From contig CAYGSU010000042.1 of assembly GCA_964352715.1 (NCBI GenBank), positions 1-36,746 on the forward strand: a stretch of DNA of 36,746 nt. The letters are read 5' to 3'. The notes beneath the pieces are model-generated. The model saw only the letters and a program-made list of their open reading frames with translations. It made no database searches and was not told where the DNA came from. This document shows, in pieces, positions 16,216 to 24,753 of this stretch. The DNA comes from JAVKBW01 sp964352715 (lineage in GTDB: Bacteria > Pseudomonadota > Alphaproteobacteria > UBA8366 > Aestuariispiraceae). Both the position numbers and the translations under genes were made by a program. Position 1 is the first letter of the stretch. Each line of letters begins with the position of its first letter.

Positions 16216-19200
16216 CCGACCTATCACCCTATATTCTTGTGCCGGGCCGGACGGTTGTCGGCGGCGCGCCGGAAGGTCTTGATGCCTTTCTGATCACCGG
16301 TGCGATGGAAAAGGCCGAGGGTCCGGTTCTGGTAATCGCCCGGGACGATCTCAGGCGGACCCGTCTGGCCCAGCATTTCGCTTTTACAGCACCGGATGTG
16401 CCGGTTCTGGAACTGCCGGCCTGGGATTGTCTGCCCTATGACCGGGTTTCCCCGAAACCGGATATCGTTGCTGCAAGGCTGGATGCGCTGTGCAAACTGG
16501 CGCAATCGCCTGATGAACGCCGCATCGTCATAACGACAGCCAATGCCTCAACACAAAGAGTGCCGCCTCAGGCGACGTTACGCAGTGCCGGCCTGCATCT
16601 CGTGGTCGGCGGGTCGATCAAGCAGGATGCGTTCAACACGTTTCTCGTCGATAACGGTTATCACCGCACGGGAACGGTGCGCGAACCCGGCGAGTTTGCC
16701 GTGCGGGGCGGCATTGTCGACTTGTTTCCGCCCGGCGAGGAAAACCCGCTACGGCTGGATTTCTTCGGTGATGAGCTAGAAACCATCCGGCGTTTCGATG
16801 CCGGCACCCAGCGCAGCCTTGCCGAAGACAAGAAACGAAAGACCCTGACGGAAATCGTGCTGCGACCGGTCGCCGAAGTGACCCTGAACGACAGCGCCAT
16901 CCAGACCTTCCGACGGTCATACCGAGAAGCCTTCGGGGTCGGGTCGGAATCGGACGAGATATTTTCAGCCATTTCCGCCGGCCGACATCACCCCGGCATG
17001 GAACACTGGCTGCCATTCTTCCATGACACGCTGGAAACTGTCTTTGACTATGTGCCGGGTGCACCGGTCTTTCTCGACAGTGACATGGCTTCGGTCGTCG
17101 AATCCCGGATGGAGGCGATTGCCGATTACTACGCCGCCCGGCTCGACATGGTGCCGAAAAAATCGCCTGGCACCGAAGGGGCAAACAATGATGAAGCCTC
17201 GCTGATCTACCGACCGGTTCCGGCGGCCCGGCATTTTCTGGATGAAGCCGAATGGTTTGAACGGTTGGGGCAGCGCCCTGTTATCGCCTTTTCCACCTAC
17301 GCACTGCCGGAAGGCGGCGATGAAAGCGAAAGGCGGCTGGATGCCGGCGGCCGGCCGGCGCTGGATTTCGCAACCGCGCGGGCCGATCCCAACCGCGATC
17401 TGTTTCAGGAAGTCGGCGTTCGGCTGAAAGCGGAAACCAAGCGCCGCATCCTGTTCGCGGTCTACAGCGACGGTGCAGCGGCGCGCCTGACCCAGCTTTT
17501 CCATGAACACGGCCTGCCGGACCTGCATCCGGTGAATACCTGGGCGGAAGAGGCGGGGCTTGCGATCGGTACGCCCGGTCTTGCGGTGCTGGAGCTGGAT
17601 CACGGGTTTTCGCGTGACGATCTGGTGGTCTGGACCGAACAGGACGTTCTGGGCGAGCGGCTGGCCAGACCTCCCCGGCGACGGCGTCGGGCCGAGGAAT
17701 TCATCAGCGAAGTCTCCAGCCTGTCTGAAGGCGATCTGGTCGTGCATATCGATCACGGCATCGGCCGCTATGACGGGCTTGAAACCCTGTCTGTCGACAG
17801 CGCGCCGCATGATTGCCTGAGGGTGATCTATGCCGGCGGCGACAAGTTGTTCGTGCCGGTCGAGAATATAGACACGTTGGCGCGCTACGGGTCTGAAGAT
17901 TCCGGCGTGCAGCTTGACAAGCTGGGCGGTGTCGCCTGGCAGGCACGCAAGGCGCGGATGAAGGAACGGGTTCGCGAAATGGCGGCCCATCTGCTGAAAA
18001 TCGCTGCCGAACGCGAACTCAAAAAGGCGGAAGCCATCACGCCAGGCGAGGGCGGGTATGACGAGTTCGTTGCCCGGTTTGCGTTCTCGGAAACCGATGA
18101 CCAGTTGCGGGCGATCGGCGACGTGCTGGAAGATCTGGCGAAGGGTCGGGCGATGGACCGTCTGATCTGCGGCGATGTCGGCTTCGGCAAGACCGAAGTG
18201 GCGTTGCGCGCGGCGTATGCAGCGGCGATGAACGGTCTGCAGGTCGCCGTTGTCGTGCCGACCACCCTACTGGCGCGGCAGCATTTCAGAAACTTCAGGG
18301 AACGGTTTGACGGTTTGCCGGTGAAAGTCGCGCAACTGTCGCGTCTGGTGACCGCCAAAGACGCAACCGCGACCAGGCTGGAGCTTGCGGAAGGTGGGGT
18401 CGATATCATTGTCGGCACCCATGCCCTGCTGTCAAAGTCCATCAAGTTCAAGGATCTCGGTCTGCTGATTGTCGACGAGGAACAGCATTTCGGCGTCGGC
18501 CAGAAAGAGCGGCTGAAACAACTCAAAGCGAATGTTCATGTGCTGACGCTGACGGCAACGCCGATCCCGCGCACATTGCAGATGGCGCTGACCGGGGTGC
18601 GGGAAATGAGCATTATCGCCTCGCCGCCGGTTGACCGGCTGGCGGTCAGGACGTTTGTAACACCGTACGATCCTGTGGTCGTGAAAGAGGCGATCCAGCG
18701 CGAACGTCATCGCGGCGGCCAGGTTTTCTATGTTTGCCCGCGGGTTGCTGATCTCGGTCGGGTGGCGGAACGGCTGAGAGACCTGTTGCCGGATATCAGG
18801 ATGGCGGTGGCGCATGGACAAATCTCGCCGACCGAACTTGAAAACGTGATGAGCGATTTCGTTGACGGAAAATACGATGTCCTGCTTTCCACCAATATTG
18901 TTGAGTCCGGCCTGGATATTCCGACGGCCAATACAATGATCGTGCACCGGTCCGACATGTTCGGCCTGTCGCAGCTATACCAGTTGCGCGGACGGATCGG
19001 CCGCGCCAAACAGCGCGGCTATTGTTATCTGACCCTGCCACCGAACCGCAATGTCAGTGAGTCAGCGAAGAAGCGGCTTGAGGTAATGCAGACCCTCGAC
19101 AGTCTGGGGGCGGGATTTACACTTGCGAGCCACGACCTGGATATTCGTGGGGCGGGGAACCTGCTGGGCGAAGAACAGTCAGGCCATATCAAGGAGGTCG

Positions 19201-19727
19201 GGGTCGAGCTTTACCAGCGCATGCTGGAAGAGGCGGTGGCTGCGGCGCGCGATGATTTCCCGGAAGATGTCGAGGAAACCTGGTCGCCAACCATCAATAT
19301 CGGCGCGGCGGTTCTGATCCCCGAAAACTATGTCAGCGATCTTCCGGTGCGGCTGGGTCTGTATCGACGGCTGTCAGGTTTGAAAGACCGAAAGGAAATC
19401 GACGCCTTCGCCGTGGAGCTGATCGACCGGTTCGGCTCGTTGCCGGAAGCGGTTGAAAACCTTCTGAAAGTCGTTGAAATAAAACAGCTTTGCCGTAAGG
19501 CGGGGATAGAAAAGGTTGAGGCCGGACCGAAGGGTGCGGTTATTACCTTCCGCAACAACTCGTTTGCCAATCCGCAGGGGCTGGTCGGCTTTATTCAGAA
19601 ATCACTGAATACGATCAAGCTGCGGCCGGATCACAAACTGGTCGTGATGCGGGCCTGGGATACCCCGAAACAGCGGATCAAGGGCGTTGCGCGCTGCGCA
19701 ACCGATCTTGCAGACGTCGCGTCCTGA
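16212..19727 (+). CDS. mfd: Transcription-repair coupling factor Mfd
   Basis: 1171 residues, full length. Order of domains: UvrB-like N-terminal module (about 1-340, with ELPAWDCLPYDRVSP), species-variable middle, CarD-like RNA-polymerase-interacting domain (about 490-580, LVVHIDHGIGRYDGL), then RecG-like translocase with GDVGFGKTEVALRAA (Walker A, about 654), DEEQHFGVGQKE (motif II, about 754), TATPIPRTLQMAL and YQLRGRIGRAKQRGY, and the TRCF C-terminal domain (about 1010-1140). Mfd removes stalled RNA polymerase and recruits UvrA. GTG start at 16212 overlaps the sdhE stop, implying translational coupling. Confidence 0.97.
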   Translation: MTDLSPYILVPGRTVVGGAPEGLDAFLITGAMEKAEGPVLVIARDDLRRTRLAQHFAFTAPDVPVLELPAWDCLPYDRVSPKPDIVAARLDALCKLAQSPDERRIVITTANASTQRVPPQATLRSAGLHLVVGGSIKQDAFNTFLVDNGYHRTGTVREPGEFAVRGGIVDLFPPGEENPLRLDFFGDELETIRRFDAGTQRSLAEDKKRKTLTEIVLRPVAEVTLNDSAIQTFRRSYREAFGVGSESDEIFSAISAGRHHPGMEHWLPFFHDTLETVFDYVPGAPVFLDSDMASVVESRMEAIADYYAARLDMVPKKSPGTEGANNDEASLIYRPVPAARHFLDEAEWFERLGQRPVIAFSTYALPEGGDESERRLDAGGRPALDFATARADPNRDLFQEVGVRLKAETKRRILFAVYSDGAAARLTQLFHEHGLPDLHPVNTWAEEAGLAIGTPGLAVLELDHGFSRDDLVVWTEQDVLGERLARPPRRRRRAEEFISEVSSLSEGDLVVHIDHGIGRYDGLETLSVDSAPHDCLRVIYAGGDKLFVPVENIDTLARYGSEDSGVQLDKLGGVAWQARKARMKERVREMAAHLLKIAAERELKKAEAITPGEGGYDEFVARFAFSETDDQLRAIGDVLEDLAKGRAMDRLICGDVGFGKTEVALRAAYAAAMNGLQVAVVVPTTLLARQHFRNFRERFDGLPVKVAQLSRLVTAKDATATRLELAEGGVDIIVGTHALLSKSIKFKDLGLLIVDEEQHFGVGQKERLKQLKANVHVLTLTATPIPRTLQMALTGVREMSIIASPPVDRLAVRTFVTPYDPVVVKEAIQRERHRGGQVFYVCPRVADLGRVAERLRDLLPDIRMAVAHGQISPTELENVMSDFVDGKYDVLLSTNIVESGLDIPTANTMIVHRSDMFGLSQLYQLRGRIGRAKQRGYCYLTLPPNRNVSESAKKRLEVMQTLDSLGAGFTLASHDLDIRGAGNLLGEEQSGHIKEVGVELYQRMLEEAVAAARDDFPEDVEETWSPTINIGAAVLIPENYVSDLPVRLGLYRRLSGLKDRKEIDAFAVELIDRFGSLPEAVENLLKVVEIKQLCRKAGIEKVEAGPKGAVITFRNNSFANPQGLVGFIQKSLNTIKLRPDHKLVVMRAWDTPKQRIKGVARCATDLADVAS

Positions 19728-19743
19728 AAACACGGGTTTTATT
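19727..19743. terminator. Weak hairpin between convergent mfd and DsbA-family gene
   Basis: AAAAC (19727-19731) pairs GTTTT (19736-19740) around a four-base loop, in the 14 bases between the two convergent stops. The stem is short and AT-rich, with T runs on either strand, so it could be a bidirectional terminator but is weak by itself. Confidence 0.25.
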
Positions 19744-20404
19744 ACAACGAGGCTGATTCCGGGGCGTGGCGCTGTTCTTCGGCGGACAGGTCAAAAAGCG
19801 GCATGAAGCTTTCCGGCTCCTGCGCGCCGGACAAGGTGAACTTGCCGTCGATAATGAAACAAGGCACGCCGTTGATGCCGAGCCGCCGGGCAAAAATGTC
19901 TTCAGCAACAATATCTTCGCGGTCTTCGTCATTCGCCAGATAGGCGGCGACCGTTGCGGCATCTACGCCGGCATCGGCAGCGATTTCTATCAGTACCCCG
20001 GCATTGCCGATATCGCGGCCTTGCAGGAAGTAGGCGTTGAACAAACCCTCGATCACGGCATCGCCGCAGGCATGTTCAGGCCGTTGCGAAAAGCTGATAA
20101 GACGGTGTGCCTGGATGGTGTTCGGCGTCGTCTTGATCAGGTCGAACCGGAAATCGATACCGACGGACCGTCCGACTTCGATGATCCGGGCGTAGATTTC
20201 ATTCGCCCGATCCGCACCGCCGAATTTGGCATTCAGATAGCTGCGCCGGTCCATGCCGGTTTCAACCATGTCAGGGTTTAGCTGAAACGCCCGCCAGCGC
20301 AGAAGAACCGGGCTGTTCGGTCGCAGTAGCATGGCCGCCTCAAGCCGGCGCTTGCCAATGAAGCACCAGGGACAGACAGGATCGGAGAAAACATCAATCT
20401 TCAT
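19742..20404 (-). CDS. DsbA family oxidoreductase, FrnE-like
   Basis: 220 residues of thioredoxin fold with the helical DsbA insertion. The active-site motif is CPWC in DVFSDPVCPWCFIGKRR at the N terminus, the GVPCFIIDGKFTLSGAQ segment carries the cis-Pro loop, and the body contains the LISFSQRP and AYFLQGRDI stretches typical of FrnE / polyketide-associated DsbA-like proteins. There is no signal peptide, so unlike DsbA it acts in the cytosol, probably in thiol-disulfide exchange or isomerisation under oxidative stress. It follows the REC-REC-GGDEF gene by 39 bases on the same strand and may be cotranscribed. Confidence 0.92.
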   Translation of the reverse strand: MKIDVFSDPVCPWCFIGKRRLEAAMLLRPNSPVLLRWRAFQLNPDMVETGMDRRSYLNAKFGGADRANEIYARIIEVGRSVGIDFRFDLIKTTPNTIQAHRLISFSQRPEHACGDAVIEGLFNAYFLQGRDIGNAGVLIEIAADAGVDAATVAAYLANDEDREDIVAEDIFARRLGINGVPCFIIDGKFTLSGAQEPESFMPLFDLSAEEQRHAPESASL

Positions 20405-20443
20405 GGCTGAAATATAGGATGCGGGGCACGGTTTTGCATCCTG

Positions 20444-21778
20444 TCAGACCAGATTTTCACGCGCCCGGGCCAGCAGTGTATCGGCCGTATCGCCCTGTCG
20501 CATACCGGCAATACCGCACTGGACGATGATCCGAAGCGGCTCATCGACTGTTTCAGGTCGGTAGTCCGTGTTCTGCATGATGCCGGTGATGCGGTTTGCG
20601 ATGCGATAGCCTTCCCGGTCGTCGGCATCGCACAGGATGACGCCGATTTCGCATTCTCCCAGGATGGCGACGGTATCGGTTGTGCGGACCAGCTCGACGA
20701 TCCGGGTGAGAACCTGCTTTTTCAGGGCGGTGGCCTCCGCCGGGCCGGTAGTGTCGCGCATTCGGGCGATGGTCGGAACGGTGAAACAGGCGATGCTTAG
20801 GCTGGTCTCTCGCTCGATCGCCTCGACAATGGAACGGCGAAGGTGAATGGAGAAAAACCGGCTGGAACAAGCGTCGGACAGCCCGTTATCGGCGGTTTCC
20901 GGCCCCAGAATATCGGCCAGAGGCTGAAGCAGCGTGCGCTGATATCGCTGCCGGTTCACCAGCAGTTTCAAATGCTGGGCGGCACGTTCCGCCTTCTTGT
21001 CGCGTTCCAGGACAACCGAGGCACCGAAACGGTACAGCATCTCTTCCTGTTCATCGTCATCGATGGCCAATATGGGCAGGGCGTTCAATCGGGTATTGTT
21101 GCGGACATGGGTGCAGAAATACCCAATCTTGTCACGGTCACCGCCGTCAGCCATGACGATGGCGGCATCGAAACCGCCCTTGTCGATAAGATCCGTCGCC
21201 TTGTAGGCATTCGGCTCCAGCACGACGTCCAGTTCATTGCTGAAGACGGCGGCATACACGCTCTTTTCATAGAGATGAGCATTGGCGACCACCAATACCT
21301 TGTATTGGCCTTGCGGTTCACCTTCCTGATCATTCGCCGCAGCGACAACGGTGCGGCCAAGATCGGCTGCCGTCGCCGTCCGGCGATCCAGTTCATGGAT
21401 CAGACGCGACATCCGGACGATGCGGGGGAGGCGCGCCAACAAAACGTCATTTGGTGGCGGATTGTCGGTAATGTCAGCCACGCCGATGTCGACGGCGGCC
21501 TGCCGGAACGCTTCTGACCGGTCTGCATCAAGCAGAAACACTGGCGTGCGGGCGGTTGCGGTACCATCGCGGAAGCGACTGGCAATTTCGATCTGACCAG
21601 GATCGGGGAACGGCCCCAGCAGAACCACATCCGGCTTTTTCTCCGCAGCCAACTGGAACAGCATGTCGATATCCGAGGCATGCCAGCCCTTGTAGCCGGC
21701 GTGCTTGAGGGACAGCAGGCGGTTTCGCGCCGCATCGGCATCCGCATCGCCGACGAGAACGAGACCCAGATGCGGCAT
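20444..21778 (-). CDS. Degenerate REC-REC-GGDEF protein, PopA-like c-di-GMP receptor candidate
   Basis: 444 residues from the ATG at 21778, which has AGGAG nine bases upstream (21788-21792); an earlier in-frame ATG at 21886 lacks this. Two receiver-like domains (about 1-125 and 160-275) precede a GGDEF-like domain (about 290-444). The receiver phospho-acceptor positions read LLGPFPDPG and IVMADGGD, so the usual Asp is replaced by Gly and Met. In the GGDEF domain the signature is GECEI (374-378; bases 20645-20659) and the metal-site Asp is lost (CFTVPTI), so cyclase activity is unlikely. The inhibitory-site motif RTTD (365-368) is kept exactly five residues before it. This matches the PopA/PleD layout. 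Likely a c-di-GMP-binding adaptor; cytosolic. Confidence 0.8.
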   Translation of the reverse strand: MPHLGLVLVGDADADAARNRLLSLKHAGYKGWHASDIDMLFQLAAEKKPDVVLLGPFPDPGQIEIASRFRDGTATARTPVFLLDADRSEAFRQAAVDIGVADITDNPPPNDVLLARLPRIVRMSRLIHELDRRTATAADLGRTVVAAANDQEGEPQGQYKVLVVANAHLYEKSVYAAVFSNELDVVLEPNAYKATDLIDKGGFDAAIVMADGGDRDKIGYFCTHVRNNTRLNALPILAIDDDEQEEMLYRFGASVVLERDKKAERAAQHLKLLVNRQRYQRTLLQPLADILGPETADNGLSDACSSRFFSIHLRRSIVEAIERETSLSIACFTVPTIARMRDTTGPAEATALKKQVLTRIVELVRTTDTVAILGECEIGVILCDADDREGYRIANRITGIMQNTDYRPETVDEPLRIIVQCGIAGMRQGDTADTLLARARENLV

Positions 21779-21903
21779 GTGCTGTAACTCCTGACCAGCG
21801 GCGCTTGGCGCCGTACATAAAACGGGTGCGGCATTACCCGCGATTGGCTGTAGATGCATGGCAGGGCGTTGCCATGCTTGAAACATCAGACAACGCTAGG
21901 CAT

Positions 21904-21925
21904 GATTCGATATCAATATCGATTC
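21904..21925. promoter_or_regulatory. 22-base near-perfect palindrome, candidate operator
   Basis: The left arm GATTCGATA (21904-21912) and right arm TATCGATTC (21917-21925) are reverse complements except for one position, around a TCAA centre. It lies in the AT-rich part of the divergent gap between the GGDEF-like gene and the NIPSNAP gene, 51 bases before the NIPSNAP ATG. The length and symmetry fit a dimeric repressor such as a TetR- or MarR-type protein; none is encoded nearby. Confidence 0.4.
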
Positions 21926-21976
21926 CATCACCTAAAGTTTTAGAAAATTTCCACATTGCCGGGGAGCATTCACACC

Positions 21977-22309
21977 ATGATCGTCGATCACCGCACCTAC
22001 ACGATTCAGCCGGGAAAACTGAACGACTATCTGAAAATCTTTCAGGAGGTGGGTTTGCCGCTGCAGCAGAAGCATCTGGGTCGGAATGTCGGCTGGTATA
22101 CATCGATGGATATCGGGCCGCTGAACCAGGTGGTGCATCTCTGGGCCTATGACGATCTGGCCGATCGTGCGGCGCGGCGGGCGGCTTTGGCGAAAGAACC
22201 TGGCTGGGGCGAGTTCCTGAAACAGGCAATGCCGCTTGTTCAGACGATGGAAAACAAGATTCTGGCGGCGGCCCCCTGGTACGATCTGGACAAGGCAGCG
22301 AACGGCTGA
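21977..22309 (+). CDS. NIPSNAP family protein
   Basis: 110 residues from the ATG at 21977 (GGGGAG at 21961-21966); an upstream TTG adds seven unconserved residues. It starts MIVDHRTYTIQPGKLNDYL, then GWYTSMDIGPLNQVVHLWAYDDLADRAARRAAL, the strand-helix pattern of a NIPSNAP alpha-beta-barrel domain, with the LWAYDDLADR core. Family members are small dimeric proteins with no proven bacterial function. No signal peptide. Stands alone between divergent and downstream hairpins; not obviously tied to infA. Confidence 0.9.
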   Translation: MIVDHRTYTIQPGKLNDYLKIFQEVGLPLQQKHLGRNVGWYTSMDIGPLNQVVHLWAYDDLADRAARRAALAKEPGWGEFLKQAMPLVQTMENKILAAAPWYDLDKAANG

Positions 22310-22317
22310 CGAACCGG

Positions 22318-22342
22318 TATTGCGCCGTCAGACCGCGCAATA
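22318..22342 (+). terminator. Hairpin after NIPSNAP gene
   Basis: TATTGCGC (22318-22325) pairs GCGCAATA (22335-22342) around a nine-base loop, eight bases after the NIPSNAP stop. There is no following T run, so it may be a weak terminator or an mRNA-stabilising hairpin that separates the gene from infA. Confidence 0.35.
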
Positions 22343-22420
22343 AGGGCATCTCTGCATCCCCGGCTTGAATAATCCGGCGGATTAGCCCATACATCGCCGG
22401 CTCAAACCCAAGAGAGGCGC

Positions 22421-22639
22421 ATGTCGAAAGAAGATCTGATTGAGATGTCCGGCACGGTAGTTGAAAAACTGCCGAATGCGATGTTCCGTGTGAAGCTCGA
22501 CAACGAGCACGAAATCATCGCCCACACCGCCGGCAAGATGCGTAAGTTCCGCATTCGTGTCATGGTAGGAGACAAGGTGGATGTCGAAATGACCCCCTAT
22601 GATCTTACCAAAGGCCGCATTACGTTCCGTCACAAATAG
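22421..22639 (+). CDS. infA: Translation initiation factor IF-1
   Basis: 72 residues, the standard length, forming a single S1/OB fold: MSKEDLIEMSGTVVEKLPNAMFRVKL, the VDVEMTPYDLTKGRI segment and the ITFRHK end are textbook IF-1. It binds the ribosomal A site during initiation with IF-2 and IF-3. GAGAGG precedes the ATG. In many Alphaproteobacteria infA is followed by a septum-type Maf nucleotidase; here the next gene is an unrelated DUF115 protein. Confidence 0.98.
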   Translation: MSKEDLIEMSGTVVEKLPNAMFRVKLDNEHEIIAHTAGKMRKFRIRVMVGDKVDVEMTPYDLTKGRITFRHK

Positions 22640-22644
22640 TCCTT

Positions 22645-22682
22645 CGTACCGGAACGGCTGTCATGGCGCCGGTACGCATTTT
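22645..22682 (+). terminator. Probable infA terminator
   Basis: CGTACCGG (22645-22652) pairs CCGGTACG (22669-22676) around a 16-base loop and is followed by CATTTT. It begins six bases after the infA stop and ends 14 bases before the next ATG, so it would separate infA from the DUF115 gene. The long loop makes it moderate in strength. Confidence 0.5.
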
Positions 22683-22695
22683 GCAGGGCTAGGCG

Positions 22696-24744
22696 ATGGA
22701 CGAGACGTCAAACCCTACCCTTTTTCATCAAAACCTGGTTGCGCTGCGGCCGTATCTTTCGGACGCGCTTTTTTCGTATCTGATGACCGACGGCCGGCCC
22801 GGCGCGACGCTGGTCGCCGACGGTTCAGGGAAGCTGAATATCGATCTGGGTGGTCGGATCCTCTATGCGCCGGATGCCGAGAGTTACAGCCGGAACCAGG
22901 TGGGCGAATTCGTCGCCAATCCGGTGCGCCGGGTCAGTCTGATTGCATCCAACTTCCTGTTTCAGCCGGATCAGCTCGGCCCGTCCGGCGAACCGTTCTC
23001 CTTTACACCCCGGCCGCTCGAAGCAGATCGGCTGGCCGCAATGCTGCCGAAGCCCGGCGACCGCATTGCCGGCGATATAGCGCGCGATCTTCTGCCAATG
23101 GTCGATGTAAAACCGCTGGAATGGTTTCCTGACAGGGATGCCGGCCATCTGGTTGTCTTCGGTGTAGGGCTCGGCCTGCATGTGCCGCTGCTGACGGACC
23201 TGCTACCGGTACGGCACCTCATCCTTGTCGAACAGTATCCTGAATTCCTGAAACTGTGCCTGCACGCCACAGACTGGCGACCGGTTGTGGACAGTATGGT
23301 CGCGTGCGGCGGGTCAATTTCCTTCGTTGTCGGCAACGATCCCGATACGCTGTCGTCAGAGATCATCGAGCTGATGCGCGGCGCGGCCTATAGCCGGATC
23401 GACGGCGCGTTTTTCCAGACTCATTTCAAGACCGACGTGTTCGAGAAAACGGTGGCGCGGATACAGGAACGCAGCCCCGAAATGGAACGTAGCCAGGGTT
23501 TCTTCGAGGATGAACTGCTGATGATCCGCAACACGGCCGCCAATCTGTGCGCCGGTTCGCCACGGCTGTTCTACGACGCCGGTCCACCGGCCGGATCCAA
23601 GGGTGTCGAACGGACGATGATGATCGTTGGCAGTGGCCCGTCCGTCACAGCCTCCATGCCGCAGATTGCGCGTCTGCGTGGCGAGGGCGTACCGGTCATC
23701 AGTGCCGGAACCGGTATCGGTCCGCTGCTGGCAGCCGGCATCACGCCCGATGCGCATTGCGAAATCGAAAACGTGCCCGAGCTGGTCGAGGTGATCCGGG
23801 CTTATGATCCGGCTGATCTGAAACGGGTGACATTGCTGGGCTCGACGACGCTCGACCCGCGCATTCCGCCCTGTTTCAACGATCTGGTCTATGTTCTGCG
23901 GGCAGGTCTGTCGTCCTCGGCCCTGTTCGCGAAAGGATTTCCGGCGACAGGACTGGCCGGGCCGACGGTTGCCAATATGGCATGCCGGGCGGCCCTCGGG
24001 CTCGGTTATTCGAAACTGCTGCTGTTCGGTATCGATCTCGGATCGAAGAATGCCGACCGTCACCACGCCGACGATACGCTCTACTACACCCAGGAAGGCG
24101 ACTGGTGGGAAAGCGGCAACGACATGGCGGCTTTCGTGATTCCGGTTGAAGGGAACAGAGGCGGCACCGTCTACACAAACCAGCCCTTCATGGGCGCCCG
24201 GTCTGCCTTCGAGACGCTTTTCAGGGAACGGAAAGGCGCGACCGTGCTGAACTGCAGCGACGGGATGCGTATTCCAGGGGCGACGCTGGCAGATGCGGCA
24301 CAAATATCGGTAACTGAAACCGACGGTGCAGTGGCGTTTCGCAACCAGTTGCAGAACCTGCCGTCGATCGATGCCAGTGGCGCGAATCTGCCATCCGCCA
24401 TCGGTGCTTTTGCGGCGTCCTTTCAGGGCTGGACCGACAGGGCGGATCGCCTGCTGGCATCGTTTGCCTCGCGTAGTGCCGGCCTGGATGCCCTGCTGGA
24501 CGCCGTGGATGCGCTGATCGCGCCAGGCAGGGATATCCACAGCGTCGAGACACATGACGATCTGGCGGCCCTGTGTGCGAGTGGCTCGTTGCTGTCAGCG
24601 ATGCAATTCGCCCACACCTTGTTCCGGCGGTTGCCCGATGAAGACCGTGACGCTTTCATGACGCAACTGACGGAGTCGCTTCGGCGGCATATTGCCGGTA
24701 TGAAGAACAAGATGAATGCCAGCCTGACCCAACCGGAAACATAG
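22696..24744 (+). CDS. DUF115 / motility-associated-factor-type putative glycosyltransferase
   Basis: 682 residues. The central domain (about 300-480) is the DUF115 / MptE-like Rossmann fold of the flagellin 'MAF_flag10' family: MIVGSGPSVTAS, GITPDAHCEIEN, GLAGPTVANMACRAALGLGYSKLLLFGIDLGS and the HHADDTLYY stretch. Upstream is a conserved GFFEDELLMIRN helix shared with the second copy at 33383-35209. Characterised relatives transfer pseudaminic or related nonulosonic acid onto flagellin, in the cytosol, before export. No signal peptide or membrane span, as expected. No flagellin or sugar-synthesis gene lies within the window, so the acceptor is unknown. It is followed by a lipoprotein gene 9 bases away. 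Confidence 0.88.
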   Translation: MDETSNPTLFHQNLVALRPYLSDALFSYLMTDGRPGATLVADGSGKLNIDLGGRILYAPDAESYSRNQVGEFVANPVRRVSLIASNFLFQPDQLGPSGEPFSFTPRPLEADRLAAMLPKPGDRIAGDIARDLLPMVDVKPLEWFPDRDAGHLVVFGVGLGLHVPLLTDLLPVRHLILVEQYPEFLKLCLHATDWRPVVDSMVACGGSISFVVGNDPDTLSSEIIELMRGAAYSRIDGAFFQTHFKTDVFEKTVARIQERSPEMERSQGFFEDELLMIRNTAANLCAGSPRLFYDAGPPAGSKGVERTMMIVGSGPSVTASMPQIARLRGEGVPVISAGTGIGPLLAAGITPDAHCEIENVPELVEVIRAYDPADLKRVTLLGSTTLDPRIPPCFNDLVYVLRAGLSSSALFAKGFPATGLAGPTVANMACRAALGLGYSKLLLFGIDLGSKNADRHHADDTLYYTQEGDWWESGNDMAAFVIPVEGNRGGTVYTNQPFMGARSAFETLFRERKGATVLNCSDGMRIPGATLADAAQISVTETDGAVAFRNQLQNLPSIDASGANLPSAIGAFAASFQGWTDRADRLLASFASRSAGLDALLDAVDALIAPGRDIHSVETHDDLAALCASGSLLSAMQFAHTLFRRLPDEDRDAFMTQLTESLRRHIAGMKNKMNASLTQPET

Positions 24745-24753
24745 AGGTTCCCC

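Noticed and set aside
20444..21778. Active diguanylate cyclase
   Set aside because: GECEI replaces GG(D/E)EF and the first metal-site Asp is absent; synthesis of c-di-GMP is not expected.
23356..24555. 399-residue minus-strand frame inside the DUF115 gene
   Set aside because: Antisense to a conserved gene, with no recognisable motif.
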